A stretch of DNA of 38,285 bases, from assembly GCA_947628615.1 (NCBI GenBank), contig CANRAO010000016.1, positions 1 through 38,285 of the forward strand. The letters run 5' to 3'. The notes under the pieces are model-generated. The model was not told the origin of the DNA and made no database searches. It saw only the letters and a list, made by a program, of their open reading frames with translations. A program made the position numbers and the translations under genes. This DNA comes from an uncultured Clostridia bacterium (GTDB lineage: Bacteria > Bacillota > Clostridia > Oscillospirales > Ruminococcaceae). This document shows positions 23,830 to 31,974 of this stretch, one piece after another; position 1 is the stretch's first letter; each line of letters starts with the position of its first letter.

Positions 23830-24891
23830 ATGTCAATTGAAAATGAGCTATCCAGTCTTGAAAAAAGAGACGACAGCAATTTCTTTTTAAGAGTGTTAAA
23901 GTATTTTTGTCCATGGAAAGGCGATACGCTTTCTGATATAGTCAGAAAGATTATCTTTATAGCGTCTATTGTTATCTTCTGCATATCGCTAGGCGAGCTT
24001 ATCGACTTCTACAACGGAAGTGACGAGGAGCTTCAGACGATTGCAGAGATTCAGGAGTTTGAGCCAGGTGCAAATAAAGAAGAAACTCCAGTGCAGCTTC
24101 CGAAAGAGAATATAATAACTCCAGAAAAGATGCTTCCAAAATGGTATGAGCTTTATTCGCTTAATCAGGATATTATAGGCTGGGTAAAGATTGATACATT
24201 CAGAGCAAAGAAGAACGATCCGAAGACCTGTTTTATCAACTATCCTGTGGTTCAGGTAGAGGATAACAAGGAATATCTTCACAAGGATATTTACGGAAAC
24301 ACATTGGAGTCGGGAACGCTCTTTGCAGATTATTTTGTTCCGATAACGCCGTTTCACAGACCGGACATTATAACAATTTACGGTCACAATATGAGAAGCG
24401 TAGGAACAATGTTCACTCATTTGGGTGAATACAAACGAGGGGTAAAGTTCTTAAAGGATAACCCGATAATTGATTTTGATACTCTTTATACTAACGGAGA
24501 CAGATATATAATTATAGGTGCTTATATAGCGAACTATAAGGAAAGTCAGGATGACGGAAAGGTTTTCTACTATTGGAGATTCACCGATTTCGACAACGAC
24601 AAATATACGTTTCAGAAGTTTAAAGAGGGTATTGATAAGAGAACTTGGTATTCAAACAGTATCGACTATAACGAGAATGACGAGTATATAACTCTTTCGA
24701 CCTGTTCAAATGAGGTCGACGATCTGAGATGGGTTATCACAGCAAGAAAAATCCGTGAGAAAGAAACAGATAAAGATATTGAGCAAATGGTTAACTCGTA
24801 TCAGAAAAAAGAGGATAAAGACATTTATCTTCCGAAGTGCTGGAGAGATGTTTGGGGTCAGGTTACTATGTATAAGGGCTGGGACTACTAA
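23830..24891 (+). CDS. Class B sortase
   Basis: A 353-residue membrane-anchored transpeptidase. A cytoplasmic N-terminus of about 37 residues is followed by one helix at about 38-58, then a sortase B domain with catalytic His186 (IYGHNM), Cys292 (TLSTCS) and Arg300 (LRWVITAR). Class B features are the long insert between His and Cys and the YPVVQVEDNKEYLH segment. It would anchor proteins with an NPQTN- or LPxTG-like signal to peptidoglycan or build pili. No protein in the window ends with such a signal plus hydrophobic tail. The start abuts the pncC stop. Confidence 0.93.
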   Translation: MSIENELSSLEKRDDSNFFLRVLKYFCPWKGDTLSDIVRKIIFIASIVIFCISLGELIDFYNGSDEELQTIAEIQEFEPGANKEETPVQLPKENIITPEKMLPKWYELYSLNQDIIGWVKIDTFRAKKNDPKTCFINYPVVQVEDNKEYLHKDIYGNTLESGTLFADYFVPITPFHRPDIITIYGHNMRSVGTMFTHLGEYKRGVKFLKDNPIIDFDTLYTNGDRYIIIGAYIANYKESQDDGKVFYYWRFTDFDNDKYTFQKFKEGIDKRTWYSNSIDYNENDEYITLSTCSNEVDDLRWVITARKIREKETDKDIEQMVNSYQKKEDKDIYLPKCWRDVWGQVTMYKGWDY

Positions 24892-24911
24892 GCAAACAGC
24901 ATAAATGTTAA

Positions 24912-24929
24912 TTACTGCTAAGGCAGTAA
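24912..24929 (+). other. Small hairpin after the sortase gene
   Basis: TTACTGC-TAAG-GCAGTAA (24912-24918, 24923-24929) followed by AATAAATTT. It is too weak to call a terminator with confidence, and could allow read-through into the 3D-domain gene. Confidence 0.4.
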
Positions 24930-24970
24930 AATAAATTTATAATTTCAAAAATTCTTTGGAGAGGAACATT

Positions 24971-26026
24971 TTGAAATTAAGGCAGCGGTTTTTTAGCTGC
25001 CGGAAAGGCAAAGTGATTGAAATGAAGCGGAAGGACACTATTGAAGGTGTCTCTTGTAAGGACAATGTTTTTGAACTTAACGGGAGAACATTCTTCAAGG
25101 GACTGGGAGCTAAGCTGAGTATCGTTATTGCCGGAATATTAGCAATCGGAGCAGTTTCATTAACGGCTCTTGCTGATAATGAGGGCATAGCTTCAAGCGA
25201 TGCGAACACCGAAGCGTCAACAACCACAACCCAGAACAACCCAACAGCAGAGGCAACAACTGTATCAGCTACAATGAGCTGGTGGAAAGCAGGAGTATCT
25301 GAGTATGATTTAGTTCACACTGAGAATGTAACAGAGCTGGTTACTACTGTTACAGAAAAGCACTCAGACATAACAACGACAGCGAAAGAGAAAGAAGCTG
25401 TTAAAGAAACTACTGCTACTGTTGCATTAAGTACAAAAGAAAAAGCAGTCAAAAAAGAGAAAACGACTGCAGAAACAGACGACAAAAAAGCAAAAACAAA
25501 AAGTGTAGATATAAAGACAACAGTAATAGAAGCTGACGTTTTATATGTTCAGGAAGATGTAAAGTTCAGAAAGAGGCCGAGTACATCTGCTGATGTAATT
25601 AAAATTGTCGAGCAGGGCGAGAAGGTTAATGTTACCGGCGAAGAGAAAAACGGTTTTTATCCTGTAAAGGTCGGAAATAAGTCGGGATATATTATGGCTT
25701 CATATCTCGGAACTAAGCCTTCTAACGTAACTACAACTGAGGAAAGCGTATCTAAGGAATATATAGGTACCTTTAAAGTTACGGCTTATACGGCAGGGTC
25801 TTCTGCAAGAACTGCAAGCGGAACAACATGTGAGGCAGGCAGAACAATTGCAGCTCCAAGCAGTTTTGCTTTCGGTACAAAGTTGATGTTCAACGGCAAT
25901 GTGTATACTGTAGAGGATAGAGGCAGTGCAATCGTCAATAATGTTCTTGACCTGTACGTTGATTCTGAAAGTGAGGCTGTTCAGTGGGGAGTAAGATACG
26001 TAGAGGTTTATAAAGTTAATAACTAA
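24971..26026 (+). CDS. Secreted SH3-3D domain wall protein
   Basis: A 351-residue exported protein. A cytoplasmic stretch of about 48 residues precedes a signal/anchor helix (KLSIVIAGILAIGAVSLTALA). Then come a Thr-rich region with the motif SWWKAGVSEYDL (residues 103-114), a Lys/Thr linker, an SH3 domain (about 178-238) and a C-terminal 3D domain (about 247-351). The 3D domain shows its three Asp (VEDRG, LDLYVDS), as in RpfB/YabE-like enzymes that cut glycan strands. TTG 24971 follows GGAGAGGA; ATG 25022 is the alternative start. It shares the WKAG motif with the next gene, and a strong terminator follows. Confidence 0.85.
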   Translation: MKLRQRFFSCRKGKVIEMKRKDTIEGVSCKDNVFELNGRTFFKGLGAKLSIVIAGILAIGAVSLTALADNEGIASSDANTEASTTTTQNNPTAEATTVSATMSWWKAGVSEYDLVHTENVTELVTTVTEKHSDITTTAKEKEAVKETTATVALSTKEKAVKKEKTTAETDDKKAKTKSVDIKTTVIEADVLYVQEDVKFRKRPSTSADVIKIVEQGEKVNVTGEEKNGFYPVKVGNKSGYIMASYLGTKPSNVTTTEESVSKEYIGTFKVTAYTAGSSARTASGTTCEAGRTIAAPSSFAFGTKLMFNGNVYTVEDRGSAIVNNVLDLYVDSESEAVQWGVRYVEVYKVNN

Positions 26027-26059
26027 TGGCATTTTAATCTGAATTAATGAATTATAAAT

Positions 26060-26097
26060 AAGAAAGTTGAGAGTTTTCTTGACTTTCTTATTTTTTT
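26060..26097 (+). terminator. Rho-independent terminator
   Basis: AAGAAAGTTGAG pairs with CTTGACTTTCTT (26060-26089, 6-nt loop, two G-T pairs), followed by TTTTTTT. Confidence 0.85.
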
Positions 26098-26244
26098 GTA
26101 TTATCATTAATATGTGTAAAAATTTTTAGTATTTTGTGCAGAAAAACAGATTTATAAGTAAATTTTCGGCATTACAGCATAAACGTATTGCCGATTTCGA
26201 CAGTCATAGATACTGCAGGATACGGTTAAGGAGAGGCAGAGGAT
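26098..26244. other. Upstream region of the SpoIID-like gene, no firm promoter
   Basis: A 147-bp AT-rich stretch between terminator and start codon. No TTGACA-like -35 with good spacing was found; candidate -10 sequences are weak. GGAGAGG before the ATG is a good ribosome site. Confidence 0.4.
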
Positions 26245-27567
26245 ATGAAAAAAATTAAATCTTTTTTCGATAAGATCAAAAACAGAAATATTGTATTTGT
26301 TTTAAGTCTTGTTGTATGTGCAGGTGTAATTTCATTTGTTGCTTTTGGTATGAATGGGGCCGAAGGAAATGCAATTAAAATCGATAATTCAAGTGAAACA
26401 TTAACAACAACTGTTACTTGGTATAAAGCAGGACCTGAACTGTATGAGCTTAATTCGCAATACGGCGTTTTTCAAAAAGTTTCAGCAACTACAGTTAAGG
26501 CGTCTGTATCAAAGAATACGGAAAAAACTGCTTTAAAAAACAAAAAAATAACTACACAGACAACAGCGTCTGCTGTGACGATTGGTAAAGGGACAGTAAA
26601 AACAACTGTTATTAAAAAAGTAAAAAGAAAAATAAGTACAACTGTTACTTCTAAACCTGCTAAGATAACTAAAAAGAAAAAGAAGAAAAAGAAAAGAATT
26701 ACTACTACCACTCAAACAACAACAGTTACAACAAAGGCATATACGCCTTCAAAGGCAAAAGCCAATACATATAGTACAAGAGATATTTCTGAGGAAAAAT
26801 ATACTGTTAAAAGTATTACCACAGGTAAAAAAATAAAGTCGGACGGCTTTGATATACTATGTCAGATAGTAAACGGTGAAATAGGCTCTACCTGGAACGA
26901 GGAGGCTATAAAGGCTCAGGCAGTTGCCGCGTATACCTACCTTAGATACTGTAAGGAAAAAGGCATTACTGCTGAACTTGGCGTGAAATCAGGTTATGAT
27001 TCAAGACTTGAGAAAATAGTCAAATCAGTTGAGGGTCTTGTTTGTACTTATGACGGTTCGTTGATAGACGCTGTTTTTTGTGCTTCAACCGCAGGCTGTA
27101 CGGCTGACTGCTCAAATGTATGGGGCGGAAGTTATCCGTATCTCAAATCTGTTGACAGTAAGTATGACGCCGATTATGACCCTAATTACGGAGTAACTAA
27201 AACTATAGCAAAGGCAGACGTTAAGAAAATACTTCAAAAGCAGGGTGTTAAGCTTTCGACTAAAAAGAAAAATTGGATAAAGGTTTTATCAAATTATAAC
27301 GGTAAGTATGTAGGCGATGTTTCAATCGACGGTCAGATAACTCTGACAGGTACTAAGATACGCTCGCTTTTTGAACTTAAATCTGCTGCGTTTACCGTTA
27401 AATACAGCAATAAAAACTTTATATTTACTACATACGGCTACGGTCACGGCGTCGGAATGAGCCAGTGGGGCGCACAGCTTTACGCAAGCAAGAGCGGATA
27501 TAAGTTCGACCAGATTTTAAAGCATTACTACAGTGGTATTGATATTTCGCTGTCGCAGGAGATTTAA
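26245..27567 (+). CDS. SpoIID/LytB-domain secreted protein
   Basis: A 440-residue exported protein. A signal/anchor helix at 17-36 is followed by the motif TWYKAGPELYEL (58-69), then a linker of about 110 residues rich in Thr and Lys with a run of eight Lys near 146. The C-terminal SpoIID domain (about 200-435) shows NGEIGSTWNEEAIKAQAVAAYTYLRY and YGHGVGMSQWGAQLYASKSGY. SpoIID is a lytic transglycosylase acting on denuded glycan in spore engulfment, and LytB-type proteins stimulate amidases. The Thr/Lys linker would be a disordered wall spacer. This is a paralogue-type protein, not the classic SpoIID (no spo genes near). Confidence 0.9.
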   Translation: MKKIKSFFDKIKNRNIVFVLSLVVCAGVISFVAFGMNGAEGNAIKIDNSSETLTTTVTWYKAGPELYELNSQYGVFQKVSATTVKASVSKNTEKTALKNKKITTQTTASAVTIGKGTVKTTVIKKVKRKISTTVTSKPAKITKKKKKKKKRITTTTQTTTVTTKAYTPSKAKANTYSTRDISEEKYTVKSITTGKKIKSDGFDILCQIVNGEIGSTWNEEAIKAQAVAAYTYLRYCKEKGITAELGVKSGYDSRLEKIVKSVEGLVCTYDGSLIDAVFCASTAGCTADCSNVWGGSYPYLKSVDSKYDADYDPNYGVTKTIAKADVKKILQKQGVKLSTKKKNWIKVLSNYNGKYVGDVSIDGQITLTGTKIRSLFELKSAAFTVKYSNKNFIFTTYGYGHGVGMSQWGAQLYASKSGYKFDQILKHYYSGIDISLSQEI

Positions 27568-27610
27568 TGAGAACTTGAGTAAATGGCAAAAGTTAATATG
27601 AGAAATAATA

Positions 27611-27649
27611 AAAGAAGCAAGAGATTAGGTTTTCTCTTACTTCTTTTTT
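27611..27649. terminator. Bidirectional Rho-independent terminator
   Basis: AGAAG-C-AAGAGA pairs with TCTCTT-A-CTTCT (27613-27644, one C-A mismatch), with an A-run and T-run on either side. It lies between the SpoIID-like gene and the convergent HTH gene. Confidence 0.85.
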
Positions 27650-27669
27650 GTTACTAAATATTTATATTG

Positions 27670-27963
27670 CTATTTATTATTTTTATTTCTTAATGTTTCA
27701 AGAGTATGCTGAAGAAGTTCTATATCTTCTTTGCTTAAATCAGTTAATTTTAAAGACTGTTCACTTTCTAAACCAAGTAAATAATCGGTCGAGACGTGAA
27801 AAATTTTAGATAACTTAATCAATGCTTCAGGAGATGGGGAACGATCTTGATTTTCATAATAAGAAATCATTGATTTTGAAGTCCCCATCCTTTCAGCTAA
27901 TTGAGTTTGGTTAAAACCCATCTGTTTTCTTAACATTTTCATTCTCTTGGCAAAGTTATCCAT
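27670..27963 (-). CDS. XRE-family transcriptional regulator
   Basis: A 97-residue DNA-binding protein. An XRE helix-turn-helix (NQTQLAERMGTSKSMISYYEN) spans residues 1-65 and ends with the common STDYLLGL turn; a short acidic helix follows (LSKEDIELLQHTLETL). ATG 27963 was chosen because TGGAGG lies 10 nt upstream; the frame stays open a further 30 bp. It resembles the HTH gene at 28078 in length, the STDYLLG turn and the C-terminal helix, so the two look like paralogues. No target can be named. Confidence 0.88.
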   Translation of the reverse strand: MDNFAKRMKMLRKQMGFNQTQLAERMGTSKSMISYYENQDRSPSPEALIKLSKIFHVSTDYLLGLESEQSLKLTDLSKEDIELLQHTLETLRNKNNK

Positions 27964-28034
27964 TAATCTAACGCCTCCAAAAATATTATACAAAAAAATA
28001 GTAAGATTTTGGCGAAAATTTGGTACAAATTCAG

Positions 28035-28063
28035 TTGACTTATATGGAAAATTATTGTATAAT
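28035..28063 (+). promoter_or_regulatory. Strong promoter facing the 3' end of an opposite gene
   Basis: TTGACT at 28035-28040, 17-bp spacer, TATAAT at 28058-28063. It reads plus-ward, but the next gene (28078-28377) is on the minus strand, so a transcript would be antisense to it. An A/T hairpin follows directly and may stop it. Confidence 0.5.
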
Positions 28064-28069
28064 GTAAAA

Positions 28070-28096
28070 AAATAAATTTAAAATTTATTTTTTCTG
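28070..28096. terminator. A/T-only hairpin at the end of the HTH gene
   Basis: AAAAAATAAAT...ATTTATTTTTT at 28070-28096 forms an 11-bp all-A/T stem with T-runs on both strands. It overlaps the last codons of the minus-strand HTH gene. The stability is low. Confidence 0.5.
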
Positions 28097-28377
28097 TTGT
28101 TAAGAAATATTTGTATTAAATTTTGAAGTGATTTTACTTCTTCTTCATTTAATTCGGATATATTTAACATTTTCGTATTATCTATTCCGAGAAGATAATC
28201 AGTTGATATATGAAAATAATTAGCAATTCTAATCAATATATCAGTTGACGGATAACGCTCGGTATTCTCACAAAAAGAAATAGTAGTATTTGATACACCT
28301 ATCCTATCAGCTAATTCTTGTTGTGTTAACTTAGCATTCGTTCTTAATTTTTTTAATTTCTTTCCGAAATCAACCAT
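28078..28377 (-). CDS. XRE-family transcriptional regulator, paralogue
   Basis: A 99-residue DNA-binding protein with an XRE helix-turn-helix (TQQELADRIGVSNTTISFCEN) and the STDYLLGI turn, then a C-terminal helix (LNEEEVKSLQNLIQIFL). ATG 28377 follows GAAGGGA by 7 nt. It is related to the HTH protein encoded at 27670, which lies just downstream in the same direction. It is divergent from the AbrB-like gene at 28511. The 133 bp between them hold at least one strong inverted repeat that could be the shared operator. Confidence 0.87.
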   Translation of the reverse strand: MVDFGKKLKKLRTNAKLTQQELADRIGVSNTTISFCENTERYPSTDILIRIANYFHISTDYLLGIDNTKMLNISELNEEEVKSLQNLIQIFLNNRKNKF

Positions 28378-28456
28378 ATTAATCCCTTCTTTACAAGTAT
28401 AGTTTACCAAATATTTGTTCGATTATGGTTGAATTTTATTCCAAATTTCATTGAAA

Positions 28457-28479
28457 TTTATTCGATTTGGTCGAATAAA
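28457..28479. promoter_or_regulatory. Operator-like inverted repeat between HTH and AbrB-like genes
   Basis: TTTATTCGA-TTTGG-TCGAATAAA is a perfect 9-bp inverted repeat. A related, weaker copy, TTCGA-TTATGG-TTGAA, is at 28418-28433. The strong copy overlaps the likely -35/spacer of a promoter whose -10 is TATTAT at 28482-28487, reading toward 28511. Confidence 0.65.
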
Positions 28480-28510
28480 ACTATTATATAAAATAAGGAG
28501 TATTAAAATA

Positions 28511-28768
28511 ATGTCATATGGTGTAATAAGAAAAATTGACAAGCTTGGCAATATAGAGATACCTGTTAATATAAGACGGGCATTAGATATAGAGGCAGGG
28601 ACTCTGATGAACATTACAAAAGACGGCGAGACTATTCTTTTAAATAGATGTGAAAACAATTGTGTTATATGTGGTCGTGGAGAATTCTTGTATGATTTTA
28701 GGAGGAAAAAATTATGCAAGTATTGTATTGCAATGATTAATGAAATGTTTAATATTGATATAGATTAA
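28511..28768 (+). CDS. AbrB-family regulator with C-terminal zinc ribbon
   Basis: An 85-residue protein. The N-terminal SpoVT/AbrB swapped-hairpin DNA-binding domain (SYGVIRKIDKLGNIEIPVNI, residues 2-50) is followed by a four-Cys zinc ribbon: CVIC at about 57-60 and CKYC at about 73-76. This two-part form is common for AbrB-like transition-state regulators in clostridia. ATG 28511 was chosen because AAGGAG lies 10 nt upstream. It is divergent from the HTH gene at 28078 and followed by a ribbon-helix-helix gene, so it sits in a block of four small regulators. Confidence 0.9.
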   Translation: MSYGVIRKIDKLGNIEIPVNIRRALDIEAGTLMNITKDGETILLNRCENNCVICGRGEFLYDFRRKKLCKYCIAMINEMFNIDID

Positions 28769-28847
28769 TTTATGAGGGATGTACGTTTTTAAGGGGAATA
28801 GTCTCGCCCATATTTTAAAAATTAAAAACAAGGGGAGTTTTCTACTA

Positions 28848-29084
28848 ATGTATAAACAATCCAAGAATGCTCGGGAAACTGAACGAATAACTATTAATAT
28901 TGATTCTGAGTTATTGTACAAATGCAAACAAATATGTAAAAGCAATGGATATGAATTAGAGCAACAATTAGAATTGATATTGAGCAATTACGTTTATAGA
29001 TTTGAATTGAATCACAAACCTATAAGCATGATAGATTATAGGCTAAAAAGACAGAATGAGAAAAAAAGTGACACGGACGAATAA
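28848..29084 (+). CDS. Ribbon-helix-helix (Arc/CopG-like) DNA-binding protein
   Basis: A 78-residue basic protein. Residues 13-52 fit a ribbon-helix-helix: a short beta strand RITINID, then two helices (SELLYKCKQICKSNGYELEQQ, then LELILSNYVYRF). The tail is charged. ATG 28848 follows AAGGGGAG by 10 nt. It lies 79 bp after the AbrB-like gene in the same direction and may share its transcript, ending at terminators near 29164-29228. Proteins of this fold act as plasmid copy regulators, antitoxins or local repressors; no toxin partner is seen. Confidence 0.7.
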   Translation: MYKQSKNARETERITINIDSELLYKCKQICKSNGYELEQQLELILSNYVYRFELNHKPISMIDYRLKRQNEKKSDTDE

Positions 29085-29163
29085 GCCAATATTTATGATT
29101 AAGCAGCATAGTTTAGATGAGGAGTACATACACCGAAATTTTCTCAAGGCCTCCTATTGAAGA

Positions 29164-29228
29164 GAGCAACGGTGGCTCTATATATTTTTTCCTTTAAGAA
29201 AAGCACTCTAATGATGAGTGCTTTTTTT
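29164..29228 (+). terminator. Two consecutive hairpins, the second a strong terminator
   Basis: AGAGC...GCTCT (29164-29179) is followed by ATATATTTTTT. Then AAGCACTC-TAATGAT-GAGTGCTT (29201-29223) is followed by TTTTTGAT. Upstream, AGGAG and CTCCT (about 29120-29156) form a further weak pair. The rest of the 328-bp gap 29085-29412 holds no gene. Confidence 0.82.
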
Positions 29229-29305
29229 GATATAATGACTATAAATTAATAAGGCTAACAACAAAAAATAACTAAAAAATAATGAAAAAATTGCGTTTAC
29301 CCCCC

Positions 29306-29334
29306 TTGTAAATTAAAATCTAATGTGATAATAT
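29306..29334 (+). promoter_or_regulatory. Promoter of the GH94 gene
   Basis: TTGTAA at 29306-29311, 17-bp spacer, TAATAT at 29329-29334, about 70 bp before the start codon. A C-run (CCCCCC) directly precedes the -35. Confidence 0.72.
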
Positions 29335-29412
29335 AGAGATACTGTTTATGTGAGGAAAAAATGTAGACTTACAGACGGAAAATAATTCTATTAATATATA
29401 AGGAGAGATAAT

Positions 29413-31821
29413 ATGAAGTATGGTTACTTTGACCTTAAAAACAAGGAATATGTTATCACAAGACCCGATACTCCTGCTCCGTGGGTAAACTACTTAGGCT
29501 CGCCAGAGTATGGAGCAATCATATCGAACAATGCGGCAGGCTACAGCTTTGTAAAAAGCGGTGCTAACGGAAGAATTGCAAGATACAGATTTAATTCAAA
29601 TATGGCACTTCCGGGAAGATATATCTATATAAGAGATAACGAGACGGCAGACTATTGGTCTGCATCGTGGCAGCCTGTGGGGAAGCCGCTTGATAAGTAC
29701 AAGAGCGAATGTCATCACGGAACAGCTTATACAACTATAAAGAGCGAATATGCAAATATCGCAGCAGAGACTACATATTATGTACCGAACGGAAAGACAT
29801 ACGAGGTTTGGAGATGCAGAATCACCAATAACGATACTAAGGAAAGAAAGCTGTCTGCATTTGGATTTATTGAGTTTACAAACGACAACAACTATGAACA
29901 GGATCAGGTGAATTTACAGTACACACTGTTTATAACAAGAACAAGCTTTGAGGGAAATAAAATTCTCCAGCATATCAATGAAAACAGCGGCAAAGACGAG
30001 ACAGGCTCAAACCACAGAGAAAGATTTTTCGGTATGGTCGGTGCACCTGTTACTTCCTGCAACGGAGATCTCGATAGCTTTATTGGGCCTTACAGAACAT
30101 ACTCAAATCCTATAGCTGTTGAAAACGGCAAGTGCGACGGCAAGATGAACTTCAATACAAATTCGTGCGGTGCTTTGCAGTCTGAATTTACTCTTGCTCC
30201 GGGCGAGACAAAGGAACTTATTTATGTTTTAGGTCAAAGAGACAACGTTGAGGCTGATAAGATTCTTAAAAGCTATGAAGAGCCGGGCAAGGTCGACGCT
30301 GAAGTAAATGAGCTTGTTACATACTGGCACGGAATTTTAAACAACTTCCAGATAAAAACTCCAAGCGAAGAGTTTAACAATATGATAAACGTGTGGAACG
30401 CATACCAGTGCTTTATCACGTTTATCTGGTCGAGAGCGGCGTCGTTTATCTACTGCGGTTTGAGAAACGGCTACGGTTACAGAGATACTGTACAGGATAT
30501 TCAGGGAATAATTCACTTAGCGCCTGAGTTTGCTCTTGACAAAATAAAGTTTATGCTGTCTGCGCAGGTCAATAACGGCGGAGGACTTCCTCTTGTAAAG
30601 TTCGACCACAATGCAGGACATGAAAATTGTCCTGACGAGAACAACGAGAACTCGGCATATGCTAAGGAAACAGGTCATCCGTCATACAGAGCGGACGACG
30701 CTTTGTGGCTGTTCCCGACGATATTAAAGTATATCGGAGAGAGCGGAAACAAGGACTTCTTAGACGAGGTTATCGTTTATGCAAACGGCGGTGAGGATAC
30801 TGTTTACGACCATCTAAAGAACGCAATAAGATTTTCTATGGAGCGTCTTGGCGCACACAATATGCCGGCAGGTCTTCACGCAGACTGGAACGACTGTCTT
30901 AGAATGGGCAAGAAGGGCGAGTCTACCTTTGTGGCATTCCAGCTTTATTATGCAATGAGCGTAATCAAAGATATGGCAGAGGAAAAGAACGATACGGAAT
31001 ATGTTGAGTATATAAACAAGGTTCAGTCTAAGCTTGGCGAAGAGCTTGATAAGTGCTGGGACGAGGACAGATTTATCAGAGGAATCAGAGATAACGGAGT
31101 TGTTGTCGGCGCTAAGAAGGATAAGGAAGCTAATATGTGGCTCAATCCTCAGAGCTGGTCGGTTATTTCGGGCTTTGCATCGAAAGAGCAGGCTGAAAAG
31201 GCTATGGAAAGCGTTCATGAAATCCTCAACACGCCATACGGCGTTAAGCTGCTTGAACCGCCTTACAAGGACGATTATTTCGACGGTGCTATTATGCACA
31301 TATTCAATCCTGACACTAAGGAAAACGGCGGAATCTTCTCGCAGTCGCAGGGCTGGGCAATTTTAGCTGAGTCTCTGCTCGGACATGGAAACAGAGCGTT
31401 TGAATATTTTATGGAAAGCTCTCCTGCCGCTATGAACGACAAGGCAGAAATCAGAGTGTTAGAGCCGTATGTTCACGGACAGTTTACCGAGTCGACACGC
31501 TCGCCTTTTGAGGGACGTTCTCACGTTCACTGGCTGACAGGTACGGGTTCTACCGTTATGGTAGGCTGCGTTGAGGGTATCTGCGGTATGAGACCTAACT
31601 TCGACGGTCTTGTAATTGACCCGTCAATACCGTCAGAGTGGAACGGCTTTGAAATTGAAAAGAACTTCAGAGGCTCGCACCTTTCAATAAAGGTGAATAA
31701 CGACGCTCACGTTGAAAGCGGAGTTAAATCTGTTATATTGAACGGTGAAATGCTTGACGGCAAGCTGATTCCGGCAGATAAGCTTAAAGAACAAAACGAC
31801 ATTGTAGTTGTGATGGGATAA
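29413..31821 (+). CDS. Cellobiose phosphorylase, glycoside hydrolase family 94
   Basis: An 802-residue cytoplasmic enzyme that splits cellobiose with phosphate to glucose 1-phosphate and glucose, saving ATP after cellulose breakdown. The start KYGYFDLKNKEYVITRPDTP and the length match GH94 cellobiose phosphorylases. The catalytic acid lies in the DWND motif (Asp491/Asp494); other motifs are RNGYGYRDTVQDIQG and the phosphate-loop region SPFEGRSHVHWLTGTGST. There is no signal peptide. AGGAGA precedes the ATG. It has its own promoter and terminator and no transporter nearby. Cellodextrin phosphorylases are longer, so cellobiose is the better guess. Confidence 0.95.
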   Translation: MKYGYFDLKNKEYVITRPDTPAPWVNYLGSPEYGAIISNNAAGYSFVKSGANGRIARYRFNSNMALPGRYIYIRDNETADYWSASWQPVGKPLDKYKSECHHGTAYTTIKSEYANIAAETTYYVPNGKTYEVWRCRITNNDTKERKLSAFGFIEFTNDNNYEQDQVNLQYTLFITRTSFEGNKILQHINENSGKDETGSNHRERFFGMVGAPVTSCNGDLDSFIGPYRTYSNPIAVENGKCDGKMNFNTNSCGALQSEFTLAPGETKELIYVLGQRDNVEADKILKSYEEPGKVDAEVNELVTYWHGILNNFQIKTPSEEFNNMINVWNAYQCFITFIWSRAASFIYCGLRNGYGYRDTVQDIQGIIHLAPEFALDKIKFMLSAQVNNGGGLPLVKFDHNAGHENCPDENNENSAYAKETGHPSYRADDALWLFPTILKYIGESGNKDFLDEVIVYANGGEDTVYDHLKNAIRFSMERLGAHNMPAGLHADWNDCLRMGKKGESTFVAFQLYYAMSVIKDMAEEKNDTEYVEYINKVQSKLGEELDKCWDEDRFIRGIRDNGVVVGAKKDKEANMWLNPQSWSVISGFASKEQAEKAMESVHEILNTPYGVKLLEPPYKDDYFDGAIMHIFNPDTKENGGIFSQSQGWAILAESLLGHGNRAFEYFMESSPAAMNDKAEIRVLEPYVHGQFTESTRSPFEGRSHVHWLTGTGSTVMVGCVEGICGMRPNFDGLVIDPSIPSEWNGFEIEKNFRGSHLSIKVNNDAHVESGVKSVILNGEMLDGKLIPADKLKEQNDIVVVMG

Positions 31822-31840
31822 ATGATAGTAGTATAATGAG

Positions 31841-31863
31841 GGTGCAGTTAAACTGCACCTTTT
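31841..31863 (+). terminator. Rho-independent terminator
   Basis: GGTGCAG-TTAAA-CTGCACC (31841-31859) followed by TTTTATTATT. Confidence 0.85.
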
Positions 31864-31871
31864 ATTATTAA

Positions 31872-31900
31872 TTGACACCATATAGTATAGATGATATAAT
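31872..31900 (+). promoter_or_regulatory. Consensus promoter of the zinc-ribbon membrane protein gene
   Basis: TTGACA at 31872-31877, 17-bp spacer, TATAAT at 31895-31900: a full match to the sigma-A consensus. It suggests strong constitutive transcription of the gene pair at 31975 and 32476. Confidence 0.92.
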
Positions 31901-31974
31901 ATTATTGTCGGTATATGAAATATTCTGTGTTTGCTTTTAGTATGCTGATAGTAATTAATAGGAGAATGATAGGT

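Noticed and set aside
26472-26715. Hydrophobic minus-strand frames opposite the SpoIID-like gene
   Set aside because: They are complements of the Lys/Thr-rich linker codons and have no ribosome site.
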